Below are positions 51,691-61,493 of a stretch of DNA of 64,000 nucleotides, piece by piece. The notes beneath the pieces are model-generated. The model was given only the letters and a program-made list of their open reading frames with translations. It was not told the DNA's origin and ran no database searches. The position numbers were made by a program, and so were the translations under genes. Source of the stretch: Streptomyces scabiei 87.22 (GTDB lineage: Bacteria > Actinomycetota > Actinomycetes > Streptomycetales > Streptomycetaceae); assembly GCF_000091305.1 (NCBI RefSeq), contig NC_013929.1, positions 8,990,001 through 9,054,000 of the forward strand, in the 5' to 3' direction. The first letter of the stretch is position 1; every line of letters begins with the position of its first letter.

Positions 51691-52995
51691 CTACTCCTTG
51701 ACCTGCTTCGGGTCGATCGGAATCTCGCGTGCCGTGTTCTCGGCGCGCTCCTCTGCGCCCAGCTTCAGCGTTGCGGTCCCGCAGCAGCGGTCGTACTGGT
51801 TCTGCCAGTCCGTCATGAACGCGTCATAGTTGGACTGGCCGACCAGCTTCAGGTCCGACTCGTCGTTGTGCCAGACGCCGTTGCTTGTCCAGTTCGCGGA
51901 GCCGACGAACACGTTCCTGGAGTTGACCGTACCTGCGTAGCCGCCGCTGACCATCATGTACTTGTCGTGCGTGTAGTGCAGGGCGTGGCCGTTCGCGTCG
52001 GTTCCGCGGCTGGTGTCGTGCACGGAGATGTTCGGCCGGTCCTTCAGGTAGTTCTGCACGCTGCTGTCGACCTGACCGGCGGTGAGGAGTATGCGGATCT
52101 TGACGCCGGTCTTTGCCAGGCTCACCAGCTTTTTCGGCAGTTCGAGATAGTTCCGGTCGCCCGGCTGCCCGTGAGAGGTCCACTGGAACATGGCTATGTT
52201 GATCGTGGCCGGCGCCTTGACGTTGTTCAGGAAGTCGACCCAGGTGTCGCTCTTGGAGCGTGCCTTGGGCCACTGGTAGGAGGGCGGGGACAGTGTCCTG
52301 GCGGCCTGGCCGTCGGTGGAGCTGTAGTAGTCGGGCATCAGCGGGCCCGGACCGTTGAGCGCCCCCTTGGCCATGGCGGTGAAGTAGCGGACGTAGAGGG
52401 TGTACAGGTCGACGTTGCCCTTGACGGTGGCGCTGCTGTTCCACGCGGTATTGGCTTGGGTGGACGTGGGGTTGGCGCTGCTGACGGTCACGGTCCTGTT
52501 CGCGTCGCTTCCGCCGCTGAACATGTAGTACTTCGCGTGCAGGGAGGAGCCGGAATAGTGGGTCAGGCAGCCGCCCGGGCACAGTGCGGCGAAGCTGGAG
52601 GCTTGCGGATCGTTGCCGAGCTCGGTGACCAACGACTGCCAGACCGCGTTGTCGCTGTGCACGTCCATCAGCGCTTTGACGATGACGCCGCGCTGGTGCG
52701 CGGCGATCAGGGCGTTGGCGAAGTCCGGGCCCGGCTGCGTGCTGCCGATCGAGTACATGGCGACGCGTATGGTCTGCCCGCAACTGGCGCTGTTGATCGA
52801 TTCGATGATCGGGGCCATGACGTTCATCCGGGCGTCGGGGTCCTCCGGGTCGTTGAAGCGAGGACCCGGTGTCGAGGTGAACGTCCGGGACTCGCAACTG
52901 AGGGGAGCCTTGGCCTTCTTGACCGCAGCGTGCGCCGCGGTCGGCGACAGCGCGGTGACGGCCAGTGCACTGATCAAAGTGAACGTTCGCTTCAT
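51691..52995 (-). CDS. secreted phospholipase D-like protein
   Basis: 434 residues with a signal peptide (FTLISALAVTALSPTAAHA). Two HxK motifs mark the PLD superfamily: HAKYYMFS at 153 and HDKYMMVS at 343, each followed by a GS-x-N-type segment (SSANPTST and VGSANWTSNGVWH). The Asp of the full HKD motif is replaced by Ser in both, as in other members of this secreted actinobacterial group. GAAAGG lies 7 bases before the ATG. It probably cleaves a phosphodiester bond in lipid or nucleic acid outside the cell. It lies directly beside the decayed IS5 element. Confidence 0.87.
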   Translation of the reverse strand: MKRTFTLISALAVTALSPTAAHAAVKKAKAPLSCESRTFTSTPGPRFNDPEDPDARMNVMAPIIESINSASCGQTIRVAMYSIGSTQPGPDFANALIAAHQRGVIVKALMDVHSDNAVWQSLVTELGNDPQASSFAALCPGGCLTHYSGSSLHAKYYMFSGGSDANRTVTVSSANPTSTQANTAWNSSATVKGNVDLYTLYVRYFTAMAKGALNGPGPLMPDYYSSTDGQAARTLSPPSYQWPKARSKSDTWVDFLNNVKAPATINIAMFQWTSHGQPGDRNYLELPKKLVSLAKTGVKIRILLTAGQVDSSVQNYLKDRPNISVHDTSRGTDANGHALHYTHDKYMMVSGGYAGTVNSRNVFVGSANWTSNGVWHNDESDLKLVGQSNYDAFMTDWQNQYDRCCGTATLKLGAEERAENTAREIPIDPKQVKE

Positions 52996-53539
52996 GGACG
53001 GGCCTTTCGCTGGGCTGTTGCCGATGACGAGTCGGGCGTTGCTGTGCTGATCACCCCAGGGTGGCCGCCGATGCGAGCCCGGCAGGCGACGTTCACCCAA
53101 AACGTCGCACAGCCCTCACAATCGACCTCCGCTGTGCGGTCGTGGCGGAGTGGGCCGCGCCGGCCGAGCCGCCGACGCGGCGAGGAGGCCGCCGATCAGG
53201 GGCGCTGCCGCGACGTTCGCCGTAAGGACGTGGACGCGTGTCGGGAGCGGGGCCGGGAATGCGACTGTGCTCGGCCACGCGTTGAGATCCTGCGATGGGA
53301 CCGGGACATCCGGTGCGGACATCCCGGTCGACGAAGTGCTGGTCCGTTCATGTCTGCCCGAAGTTGTGCCATGTATGACCCACTGATCCATTGTTCGGCA
53401 ATCAGGAGACTTGCGAAGGCGTCGAAGGGTTGCACGAGGAGACAGGAAAGCAGGTACGCAGGCCGGAGAGTTGGAAGTGGGGACGGGCCACGGGAGCGGT
53501 GCCCTCCACGAGCACATGGGGCAGGCCGACTGCAGCATT
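52996..53539. other. 0.5-kb gap without a recognised gene
   Basis: Only the 5' leader of the phospholipase gene and short unsupported frames are seen, for example a minus-strand frame from ATG 53322 reading MSAPDVPVPSQDLNAWPSTV that lacks a ribosome site. Confidence 0.35.
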
Positions 53540-53715
53540 ACTGCAGCGCCATCGCCGACGATGAGTTCCAGTTCCTTGTCACCGCGGACGCCCGCCTCGG
53601 CACGTTCGCCCACTACGCGGAACAAGCCCTCGTCGTCTTCAAAGACGGCCTCATCGAGCAGGTCGCCAATGGCTTGGACCAATTGCTCGGCGGCGGCGTC
53701 CGGACCTCCGGTTGA
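53540..53715 (+). pseudogene. 3' fragment of a DUF2716-like gene
   Basis: The frame ADDEFQFLVTADARLGTFAH then YAEQALVVFKDGLIEQVANG and a stop after GGGVRTSG resembles the C-terminus of DUF2716-type proteins (…FGTFGHPWEETLCVFGEDLL…). Upstream of about 53540 the frame no longer matches. The 5' part is lost. Confidence 0.42.
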
Positions 53716-54719
53716 GCGATCAGATGACGCCCCGTCACCGATCTTTCGAGAATGTCCTGGATGAGCCGCAATCCGTGCCGTGAACCGGTGGAGCGCATCT
53801 CTGCAGATACCGCGGTCGCGCTCGTTGTGCCAGCCCCGGCTATGTGTGCCTCATTTGCCTGCATGGCGATCATGGACTCAAACTGCGGGACCGCCTCCGT
53901 AACCCCAGAAAAGGGGACCAGCCGTGCGCGGCGCCTTCTCCAAACGATCGGGCACTCGGCCGGGCCGCTCATTCCTCCGTCCCGCTACCCGACCGCCCGC
54001 CGAGCCGGGTCACTCGCCGTCCGTGAGCCTGCCTCGAAGCCGCTCGTGCGGTGGTGGCCCACTGGGTGTGTCGTGAGCGGATGCGGTCCCGCTCAAGAGG
54101 TTCCCGGCTCGGCTCCGGCCCGGCGAGCCGCGCTGAAGCGAGTCCATCAGCATGCCGCTGCGCTGCGTCGACTCATGCCTCGGTTGCTCACCGCAGAGGG
54201 TGCACAGCTCATTGCCCGCTGTCGCCAGGGGTGAGCTGCGGTGAACGGATCCTCATGCGGCCGTAGCTGCGGGCCGTCCTCCCCAGCGGATGCCCTTCTC
54301 GCCACACTGACGTCCGTGCCCCGGCCCGTGGTGTGGGCGCTCGGCGAGTACCTGCCCGCGCGCACCCACACGGCCCCGCACTCCGGCCCCGAGTACGGCC
54401 CGCTGCTGCTCTCCCGCACAGAGCGCGGACTGGACCGGGTCGCCATCCCCAAGCTGCTGCGCAACGTCGCCGCCACCCATCCCTACCTGGCGGAGATCCC
54501 CCACCCTGTTGCCGGACGCCGTGGCGCACTCGCCGGGCCCGTTTGCCGAGGAGACCGGCGCGGCTGCTGAGTACTGCAAGGCCGGGCAGTGACGCTGTCC
54601 CGGGCGATCCCGCGGTTCACCGGGGCGGCCCGGCCGTCACTGGCGAGTGGGAGAACGACGACTCCGTCGCCCGCAGGACGAACGGCACCTGCACGGACCC
54701 GGCAAACGGCGGCCTGACT
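53716..54719. other. 1.0-kb gap with coding-like debris
   Basis: No intact gene. A plus-strand frame at 54317-54510 (VPRPVVWALGEYLPARTHTA, then GLDRVAIPKLLRNVAATHPY) continues after a shift as DAVAHSPGPFAEETGAAAEY and ends. It looks like a broken gene of unknown family. Confidence 0.35.
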
Positions 54720-55130
54720 CAGTCCGAGGCCGGCCTGAGCCTGTCCGAGGACCCCCACGAGCACCTGGACCAGCTGATCCGGGCCTTGGAAGCCGCGTGG
54801 CGGCAGATGGCCGACCTGCTCGCGGCGGCCGGGGACGAGGCGAAGGTGGAGATCGTCGTCCCCGACGGCGGCGGCCGGGCCAAGCTGTCCGTGGATCGAC
54901 CTGCCGGACGGGCCGGACCTGCCGGACCTACTGTTCGAGGTCCATTCCTGGATCGGCTTCCTGGGCAGGCAGGTTCAAGCACGCCTCCGACCGGCCCACC
55001 GCATGGACGGGCTGCTCGCCTCCCTGGTGGCGCGGCCGGTCGCCGAGAGCTGCAACATCGGCCTGACCTCGATCATCGATGTCAGCGACAAGGCGCTGAC
55101 CCGCTCCCAGCTGTTCCACGTCGGCCACGA
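54720..55130 (+). pseudogene. Tn3-family transposase relic
   Basis: Frame 1 reads LDQLIRALEAAWRQMADLLA, then EAKVEIVVPDGGGRAKLSV. After a shift near 54890, frame 2 reads LPDLLFEVHSWIGFLGRQVQ, then VARPVAESCNIGLTSIIDVS with DKALTRSQLFHV, matching the EACNIGL...ALTR region of Tn3-type DDE transposases. Both ends are missing. Confidence 0.68.
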
Positions 55131-55255
55131 GCGAGCGGCCACGGACCGACCCTCGCCAGAGGACGGTGACGGCCGTGCGGGCCGGGGTCCTTCGCGACAT
55201 CCGCAAAGGCCTCCGACCAGGACTCCACGATCAGCGTTCCCGGGTCGATGTGACC

Positions 55256-55735
55256 TCAGCAGATGTCGATGTGAGTGAAGTCGTACACCGCCTCGTTCGG
55301 GCCGACCTCGGTGATCCGGCCGTTCGCCTCAACGTTGGCGTGATACTTGGGCCCCCAGAAACGGACTACGGCTGAGCCGGTCTGGTTGTTACGAACAGCC
55401 AGCGCGTCGATGAAGTTCGAGAGCGATCGCGTTTCGCACCTGAACAGGTGGAAGATGCTGTGATTGCCGTCGCCCTGGCCAACCGACACGCAAGCGATCC
55501 CCGACGCCGCGGAGCACGCGCCCAGCGCCAAGTTCCGATTGGCACTCGACACATTCCGTGCCCATACCCGCTCGCCCGAGTACAGCGGGTAGATCTCCGG
55601 TGTCCATGCGGCTGCTCCGGCCGCACCGTTGGGTGCTGCCTGTGCTGGTGCCTGCGCCGCCAGCGGAAGGGCCAATGCGGCGATCATCGTCACGACCATT
55701 GCGGCCGCCCGCTTTCTGAAGCTTGTCACGCTCAT
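55256..55735 (-). CDS. small secreted protein of unknown function
   Basis: 159 residues. GAGGAG lies 6 bases before the ATG at 55735. Signal peptide: AAAMVVTMIAALALPLAAQA PAQA. The mature part (WTPEIYPLYSGERVWARNVS, NRNLALGACSAASGIACVSV) contains four cysteines and ends FTHIDIC. The pattern of an exported, disulfide-bonded 13-kDa protein is clear; the family is not recognised. Confidence 0.75.
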   Translation of the reverse strand: MSVTSFRKRAAAMVVTMIAALALPLAAQAPAQAAPNGAAGAAAWTPEIYPLYSGERVWARNVSSANRNLALGACSAASGIACVSVGQGDGNHSIFHLFRCETRSLSNFIDALAVRNNQTGSAVVRFWGPKYHANVEANGRITEVGPNEAVYDFTHIDIC

Positions 55736-56081
55736 CTGATCTCCTCTGTGGTGGCAACCGGTCCAGCCGAACCGCCCCCTCTCGCGAAGGTGCCCTGACC
55801 CTCGGACTTGGTGGGACTTCGGTGGTTCGGCCTCAGTGTGGTCCGCGAGCCGAAAAGCAGGCCACGCCTTTCGATCAGCGTCGAAAGGCCGTGGTCACAG
55901 CCCCCTCGACATGCCGGGCAAGGTTGCCGACTACCTCCGCGCCACGCCCGCTGCCAGCCGCTCGACGGCGGTCAGGGCCTCCCCGCAGTCCCGGCCCGGC
56001 GCAAGACCCGCCGCGAGTACGAGAACAGGGTCAGCGCCCTCACCAGAACCGGCGGGCCAACCCGCGCAGGTCAGGTTTGTC

Positions 56082-56477
56082 GTGATCGTTCAGTACACAC
56101 GCAGGCGGCTGTCAACCGCCTGCTGCTGTACCAACCTCAACGCGCCCCTCGCTGAGGGCTGCCGCCTGCGCGGGGTCCTGCGCGCCCCAGGCGCCGTCCG
56201 CATCGCCGTCCAAGCCGGAGACGGCGAGGACGGCACGACCTTCCTGTACGAGATCCCCAACGACACCGTCGCCCCCTACTACATCCCCGGCATCCTGCGC
56301 ACCGTCCTGGCCGGCACCCAGCTCCACAGCAGCAGCGACATCAGCGAAGCCATGGGCATGACCGTCATCCGCCTCCGCCCCGCCGAGCTCACCCCGGACC
56401 CAGAACCCGAACACGGCCGGGCACTCACCGTCCTGCGAGCCCTGTCGAGCCCCGACGGCGAGGAGACCCCGTCCTGA
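56082..56477 (+). CDS. hypothetical protein
   Basis: About 131 residues if it starts at GTG 56082; the frame is open further upstream and the start is uncertain. The central part is RLRGVLRAPGAVRIAVQAGD with FLYEIPNDTVAPYYIPGILR and TVLAGTQLHSSSDISEAMGM. No family recognised. Codon bias supports coding from about 56150 on. The flanks 55736-56081 and 56478-56808 (each about 330 bases) show no gene I can support. Confidence 0.42.
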   Translation: MIVQYTRRRLSTACCCTNLNAPLAEGCRLRGVLRAPGAVRIAVQAGDGEDGTTFLYEIPNDTVAPYYIPGILRTVLAGTQLHSSSDISEAMGMTVIRLRPAELTPDPEPEHGRALTVLRALSSPDGEETPS

Positions 56478-56808
56478 TCGGGTTCCTGCTCCTGGGCCAC
56501 AACCTGCTGCGCCTGTACGTACAGCGCACTGATCACCCGGGCATCATCGGCGTCGACACCCGCCTCACGGGTACACCCCAGGTGACGCCCCCTGCCAACA
56601 CCAGCCCGTGCGGGCCCATGCACTCCTTCGTCCATGGCAACCGCAGGCGCGAGGGCTCCTGGGCACGGCCCAGGCAGGCCGGACGCTGCTCCGATTGGGC
56701 AGCACGGTCCACTGCTCAGGTCGAGTTTCCCGGCAGTGAGCAAGAATCGGGCTATGTTCCCCTGCTGTCCGCATCGGCAGAGTGTGGTGAAGCGTCGCGG
56801 GGAGAAGC

Positions 56809-57195
56809 ATGAGATTCAGCCCTGGGTTGATCATCCGCCTGAGCGCGTCCGTGGCCGTCCTCGGAGTCGTTGCGGCGTGCGGTTCGGGGGGAGGGGCCGG
56901 CGACACCGAAGACAGCACCGCTCCTTCGCGGCCAAGCGCCACCCTGTCGTCGTCACCGTCCGACAGCTCTATTTCATCGTCACCGTCGGACGGCGCTTCT
57001 TCATCGTCACCATCGGGTGGCTCTTCTTCCCACGGCGGTGAGCCGATCTCCCCGCCCGAACCCGTGCCGTCGAACACTCGCCCGTCGAAGAAGACCGGCC
57101 CCGGCCTCACCGAGCCAGCAACGACCCCTCCCGTCTGCCCTGGTGATCCGGCGTGCCCGCCCTCACCGGACGCGCCCTCACCGGACGGCACGTGA
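56809..57195 (+). CDS. Ser/Pro-rich lipoprotein
   Basis: 128 residues. GGGGAGAAGC precedes the ATG at 56809. Signal peptide with lipobox (VLGVVAAC), then a low-complexity Ser/Pro/Gly linker with repeats (SSSPSDSSISSSPSDGASSS) and a short tail with two Cys (PVCPGDPACPPSPD). It is a surface-exposed, probably unstructured lipoprotein. The stop overlaps the next gene (GTGA), so the two are coupled. Confidence 0.72.
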   Translation: MRFSPGLIIRLSASVAVLGVVAACGSGGGAGDTEDSTAPSRPSATLSSSPSDSSISSSPSDGASSSSPSGGSSSHGGEPISPPEPVPSNTRPSKKTGPGLTEPATTPPVCPGDPACPPSPDAPSPDGT

Positions 57196-58076
57196 ACGAA
57201 CCGGAGCCTCGTCCTGCAGCGTGGCTCGAGCGCCCAGACCAGGCAGCCCCCACGCCTCCGACTGCGCTGATCAACATCGTGGTCGCGCAGGCGACTTTCA
57301 TCGCGGCGTTGCTGTTCTACCTGGGGGTGATCTACACAAGCGCCTACTACGGCCATTTCCATCTCTCCCCCTTCGCGCTCGGCTTCGGATTCGGTGAATT
57401 CGTCCTGCACAGCCTGCACTTGGCCACCTTCCCGGTGCTTGTGGGCGCCACCGTGCTCCTTCTGGCCGTTGCGGCAGCCGGACATCGACCGCGGCAGGAA
57501 TCTCAAGGTGCCCTGATGCGGGGCGTCAGACGTCTCGCATCGGCTCTGGCCCGCCACTATCCGATCGTCGTGGCCGTGGGTCTGCTTCTGCTCGTCCTGT
57601 GGTGGCAGTGGCAGGTGTTTCTGCCGTACCGCTGGCTGGGCCCTCTCCTCGTCGGCTTCGGGCTGTTGCTCGGCGCGGTGGGGCAGACCGGCCAGGGCCG
57701 CCAAGGCAGTCCGTGGGAGACGGCTTTGCTGGTCCTGGCCGCCGGCCTGTTCCTGCTCTGGGCGGTCACTCTCGTCTCCGGTCAACTCGGCGAACGGCAC
57801 GCCCGAAACGATGCCCGCGAGGTGATCCTGCGCACCGGTCTGGTGGTCCACAGCGCCCAGCCGCTCAGCCTCACCTCACGGTCGGCCGGCCTCCGCTATC
57901 TGGACCTCGGCGAGGGAGTCCACCTCCGTCACCGCTACTGGTGCCTGCGGCTTGTCGTGGAGCGTGCTGGGCGTTATTATGCCGTGCCCATCGGATGGCG
58001 GGCCCGGACCGACAACGTCTTCGTCCTCAGGGAGGGCGAGGGCGTGCGCATCGAGCTCACACCCGGTGTCCAGTAG
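57192..58076 (+). CDS. integral membrane protein with C-terminal soluble domain
   Basis: 294 residues from GTG 57192, which overlaps the lipoprotein stop. Four transmembrane segments are visible (VVAQATFIAALLFYLGVIYT, LATFPVLVGATVLLLAVAAA, YPIVVAVGLLLLVLWWQWQV, and a double stretch WLGPLLVGFGLLLGAV / LLVLAAGLFLLWAVTLVSGQ). A soluble domain of about 95 residues then follows (GLVVHSAQPLSLTSRSAGLR, GRYYAVPIGWRARTDNVFVL). Family unknown. Coupling suggests it works with the lipoprotein at the membrane. Confidence 0.75.
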   Translation: MNEPEPRPAAWLERPDQAAPTPPTALINIVVAQATFIAALLFYLGVIYTSAYYGHFHLSPFALGFGFGEFVLHSLHLATFPVLVGATVLLLAVAAAGHRPRQESQGALMRGVRRLASALARHYPIVVAVGLLLLVLWWQWQVFLPYRWLGPLLVGFGLLLGAVGQTGQGRQGSPWETALLVLAAGLFLLWAVTLVSGQLGERHARNDAREVILRTGLVVHSAQPLSLTSRSAGLRYLDLGEGVHLRHRYWCLRLVVERAGRYYAVPIGWRARTDNVFVLREGEGVRIELTPGVQ

Positions 58077-58223
58077 GAACACGCTTGATCGTTCGCAGCG
58101 CCAGCGACTACGGGATCACCCCCACCCCGCTCCACGACGGGCCTCGATCAAGTTCGGCGTGGACGGTCAGCCCAGTGCGGGTGGTGGTCGCCGCGATGCT
58201 GTTCACGATGACGTCGTGGCGGG

Positions 58224-59117
58224 TCAGCGGGCGGCCTCTTCTTCGCGGAGGCGGTCGACCGCCGACGGCACGAGCTCCTTGGCCAGAGCGAGACTGAACG
58301 GCCGTACCAGCGAACGGAGTTCGCCGCAGTCGGCAGGACCGAGCGTGGTGTAGGGGAGGGCTGCCAGCCTGTCGGTGGTGTCCTCGATCTCGGCCCTGCG
58401 CCGCGTGCCGTCCTCGGTCAGGGCCAGGTGGGGTCCGTCGCTGAGCCATCCACGCTCACGCAGGTTACGCACGGCCTGTTCCCACTGCTCCGGCGTCCAT
58501 GCCCGGGAGTCGCGAAGCACCGCTGCGTCGATGGCACCTGTGGCGGCGTGCGTGACGAGAGCCTCCAGTCCGCTCAGCCCGGCGGTCAGCAGTGCCGCCA
58601 CGTGCCCGTCGCCCCGGAACTCCCGCAGCAGGGTCTGTGCGTGCCAGAGCACCATGTGGGGTGGGCTCGGCCACGGCAGTGCGGCGTGCGCGGCGAAGAG
58701 AGGGCGGCCCTGTGGATGGCGCACGGCCACTTCGGCTGCGGCACGGGCCAACTCCGCCGCGCGGGTCAGCGCCGGTGTGGAGACGTCCGTACCGAGGATG
58801 CGGCGAAGCATGGCGTCGACCGCGGTGAGGCGGGCGGCGGCGAACCGCTGGGGCGTAGCGGCTTCCCATGCTGCGGGTATGGCTCGGCGCACCAGTTGGG
58901 GATTGAAGTTGTAGAACGTCGCGATGACCAGATCTGCGGGAGCGGCGCCGAGCGCGGCGGAGCGGGATGCGAAATAGCCTGTCTTGGCGTCCACACCCAA
59001 CTGGGCGTACTGGCCCGCCGCTTCGGGCGAGAAGTAGACAGCCCCGTGGTAGGGCTCGAGAGTTCTCCAGGTCTGGCGTGCGAGCGTCAGGCTGTCGCGA
59101 TCCGTGCCGTGCGTCAT
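58224..59117 (-). CDS. SCO6745-family protein
   Basis: 297 residues, ATG 59117. The sequence (TWRTLEPYHGAVYFSPEAAG, YFASRSAALGAAPADLVIAT, FYNFNPQLVRRAIPAAW, LWHAQTLLREFRGDGHVAAL) matches the actinobacterial SCO6745/SalK-like family. The C-terminal half (EQWEQAVRNLRERGWLSDGP, ALTEDGTRRRAEIEDTTDRL) has a winged-helix look like MarR proteins. Function not established. Stands alone. Confidence 0.83.
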   Translation of the reverse strand: MTHGTDRDSLTLARQTWRTLEPYHGAVYFSPEAAGQYAQLGVDAKTGYFASRSAALGAAPADLVIATFYNFNPQLVRRAIPAAWEAATPQRFAAARLTAVDAMLRRILGTDVSTPALTRAAELARAAAEVAVRHPQGRPLFAAHAALPWPSPPHMVLWHAQTLLREFRGDGHVAALLTAGLSGLEALVTHAATGAIDAAVLRDSRAWTPEQWEQAVRNLRERGWLSDGPHLALTEDGTRRRAEIEDTTDRLAALPYTTLGPADCGELRSLVRPFSLALAKELVPSAVDRLREEEAAR

Positions 59118-59292
59118 GAGGGGCTCTCCGTCCTGTGGCGGATGCAGCGTTGCTGTTCATCGAGCACGTGACAGTGCGCGGGCCATCCCGCGCATACCGT
59201 CCGGTCGGTACCCTATCGGAGGGTGACTCCGGCGACTACTGCCATGCAACCGGGAAGTAGTAGTTGTCAGCGGTACCGCAATCGCGAACCCC

Positions 59293-59475
59293 ATGCGCGC
59301 GAAGTCCGTGAGGTGGCCCGAACTGCCGCAGGAGCGTCGCGATGCTTGGCCGTTGGATACGGCGTTGCGCGTCCGCGATGCGATCAGCCCTCGAAACCGG
59401 ATAGCTGTCGTGCTCGGTCTGGGCTGCGGGCTCAGGCAGGGCGAGGTGTTCGGGCTGAGTCCGGAGGAGGCCGGT
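59293..59475 (+). pseudogene. site-specific tyrosine recombinase relic
   Basis: The frame reads WPELPQERRDAWPLDTALRV RDAI and IAVVLGLGCGLRQGEVFGLS, the arm-binding to first-Arg segment of phage-type integrases. No His-x-x-Arg box or catalytic Tyr follows. It is a fragment of an integrated element; no tRNA or att site was found next to it. Confidence 0.6.
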
Positions 59476-59706
59476 TACTACGCCCTTCATCCCGGAAGCC
59501 GGACGGAAGGGCGCCTGAGATGCCGCTCTCGCGACCTGCCCGCAGCTCCGGCGGGCCGTGGTCGCGGGCTGCGGGGTGGTTGTCTCGCCCGTGGCGGGTG
59601 AGGCGGCGTCATGGTTTCTGAGCTGCGATGGTGAGCGTGGGCCGCCCGTCGTCCGGGTGACGGCGGTGGCGGTCCGGGCCTACCCGGTCTCGGCGAGGAG
59701 GACACG

Positions 59707-61398
59707 GTGAAGCAGTGGCGGGCTCTGATCGTCCTCGGGACGGCCCAGTTCCTGATGGTGCTGGACACGTCCGTCATGAACGTCTCCATCAGCCAACTCG
59801 TCGAGGACTTCGACACCGAGGTCACCGCCATCCAGGGCGTGATCACGCTGTACGCGCTGGTCATGGCCGCCTTCATGATCATCGGGGGTAGGTTCGGCGA
59901 CATCATCGGCCGCCGCCGGCTCTTCTTCCTCGGCCTCGTGGTCTACGGCATCGGCTCGGCCCTGACCGCCGTGGCGCCCACACTGTGGGTCCTCGGGCTC
60001 GGCTGGTCGGTCATCGAGGGTCTCGGAGCGGCCATGGTGCTGCCTTCCATGGCCGCGCTCGTCGCCGAGTCCTACCGGGGCCGGGACCGGGCCGTCGCCT
60101 ACGGAGTCATCGGCGGGCTGGCCGGCGCGGGCATCGCGGTCGGCCCGCTGCTGGGCGGCTGGGTGACGACCTACCTCACCTGGCGGCTGGTCTTCGCCGG
60201 TGAGGTCGTGGTCGTCGTCGCCATGCTCTGCTTCCGCCGGGCCATCACCGAGTCCCCCCGGACCGGGCGCCGGCCTGCGATGGACGGCGTCGGCGCCGCG
60301 CTGTCGGCCACCGGTCTCGCCCTGGGCGTGCTCGGTGTGCTGCAGAGCAGTACCTGGGGCTGGGTGCAGCCCCGCAACCCGCCCTTCACCGTCATGGGCT
60401 TCGCCCCGACCCTGTTCGTCATCGGCGCCGGAATCCTCGTCCTGGCCGCCTTCACGCACTGGGAGCACCGGCGGACCGCCCACGGCACCGACCCCCTCGT
60501 CCACCTGCCCCTGCTGCGCAGGCCCGCGCTGGGTTCGGGTCTGTCGGCGCTGCTCTGCCAGAACCTCATCCTCCTCGGGCTGTTCTTCACCATCCCGCTC
60601 TATCTGCAGGTGGTGCAGGGCTTCGACGCCTTCCAGACCGGGCTGCGGCTGCTCCCGGTGTCCATCACCATGCTGGCCTCGTCGCTGGTCGCCTCCCGGC
60701 TGGGCCGGCGGGCGGGACCGCGCCGTGTGGTGCGGCTGGCCCTCGCCACCCTGGCCGTCGCCATCGTGTGGCTGCTGGCCACCATCGACCCCGTCATCGA
60801 CGACACCCAGTTCGCCCTGGCCATGGCCCTGCTCGGCGTGGGCATGGGCCTGCTCGCCTCGCAGCTGGGCAACGTCGTGCAGTCCAGCGTGGGGGAGAAG
60901 GAACGCAGCGAGGTCGGCGGTCTGCAGTTCACGGCCCAGAACCTGGGGTCCGCGCTCGGCACCGCCCTCATCGGCTCGCTGCTCATCGGTGCCCTCGCCC
61001 ACGCCTTCACCGCCCAGGTGGAGGACGACCCGAGGCTGTCGCAGGAGACCCGGCAGCAGACCAGTGTCGCGCTGCAGGCCGGGATCGGTTTCGTCCCCAC
61101 CGATCAGGTGCGTGCGGCGGCCGAGGACGCCGGGCTGCCGCCGTCCGAGGTCGACGCCCTCGCGGACTCCTACGCGACGGCCCAGCTGAACGGCCTCAAG
61201 GCCGCCATCCTCGCGACCGGCGGCATCACCCTCGCCGCGTTCCTGGTCACCCCGCGACTGCCCGGTGCGCGGACGGACCGTGCACCGTCGCCCGCGGCGG
61301 GCGGCTCCGAGCCGCCCGTCACCGGGCGCACCCCGGCGGCCGCGCACGGCTCGGCCCGGCACCGCGGCGGCCGGGCCCGCCCGCACGACGGCGACTGA
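59707..61398 (+). CDS. MFS drug exporter, DHA2 (EmrB/QacA) family
   Basis: 563 residues with about 14 transmembrane helices. The GTG at 59707 has GGAGG 5 bases upstream. Motif A is GGRFGDIIGRRRLFFLGLVV, motif D1 is in LDTSVMNVSISQL, and motif C is GAGIAVGPLLGGW. A 50-residue Gly/Ala/Pro tail follows the last helix. It exports small drugs or metabolites by proton exchange. It is followed by three 21-bp repeats and a small membrane-protein gene. Confidence 0.92.
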   Translation: MKQWRALIVLGTAQFLMVLDTSVMNVSISQLVEDFDTEVTAIQGVITLYALVMAAFMIIGGRFGDIIGRRRLFFLGLVVYGIGSALTAVAPTLWVLGLGWSVIEGLGAAMVLPSMAALVAESYRGRDRAVAYGVIGGLAGAGIAVGPLLGGWVTTYLTWRLVFAGEVVVVVAMLCFRRAITESPRTGRRPAMDGVGAALSATGLALGVLGVLQSSTWGWVQPRNPPFTVMGFAPTLFVIGAGILVLAAFTHWEHRRTAHGTDPLVHLPLLRRPALGSGLSALLCQNLILLGLFFTIPLYLQVVQGFDAFQTGLRLLPVSITMLASSLVASRLGRRAGPRRVVRLALATLAVAIVWLLATIDPVIDDTQFALAMALLGVGMGLLASQLGNVVQSSVGEKERSEVGGLQFTAQNLGSALGTALIGSLLIGALAHAFTAQVEDDPRLSQETRQQTSVALQAGIGFVPTDQVRAAAEDAGLPPSEVDALADSYATAQLNGLKAAILATGGITLAAFLVTPRLPGARTDRAPSPAAGGSEPPVTGRTPAAAHGSARHRGGRARPHDGD

Positions 61399-61405
61399 GA
61401 CGGCC

Positions 61406-61468
61406 GGAGCCAGGACACGAGGCCCCGGAGCCAGGGCCTGGGGGCCCGGAGCCAGGACCTGGGGGACC
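61406..61468 (+). repeat. three tandem 21-bp repeats
   Basis: GGAGCCAGGACACGAGGCCCC, GGAGCCAGGGCCTGGGGGCCC-type units at 61406-61426, 61427-61447 and 61448-61468 share GGAGCCAGG at the start. They fill most of the 95-base gap between the exporter and the next gene. Confidence 0.75.
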
Positions 61469-61493
61469 ACCCGCCACCGAGAGGAGGCCGACG

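Noticed and set aside
51868..53715. A 615-codon plus-strand frame
   Set aside because: Mostly antisense to the phospholipase D-like gene. Only its last 60 codons look like a real gene remnant.
59223..59293. Possible tRNA or att site beside the integrase relic
   Set aside because: No cloverleaf or TTCRA loop could be built from the sequence.
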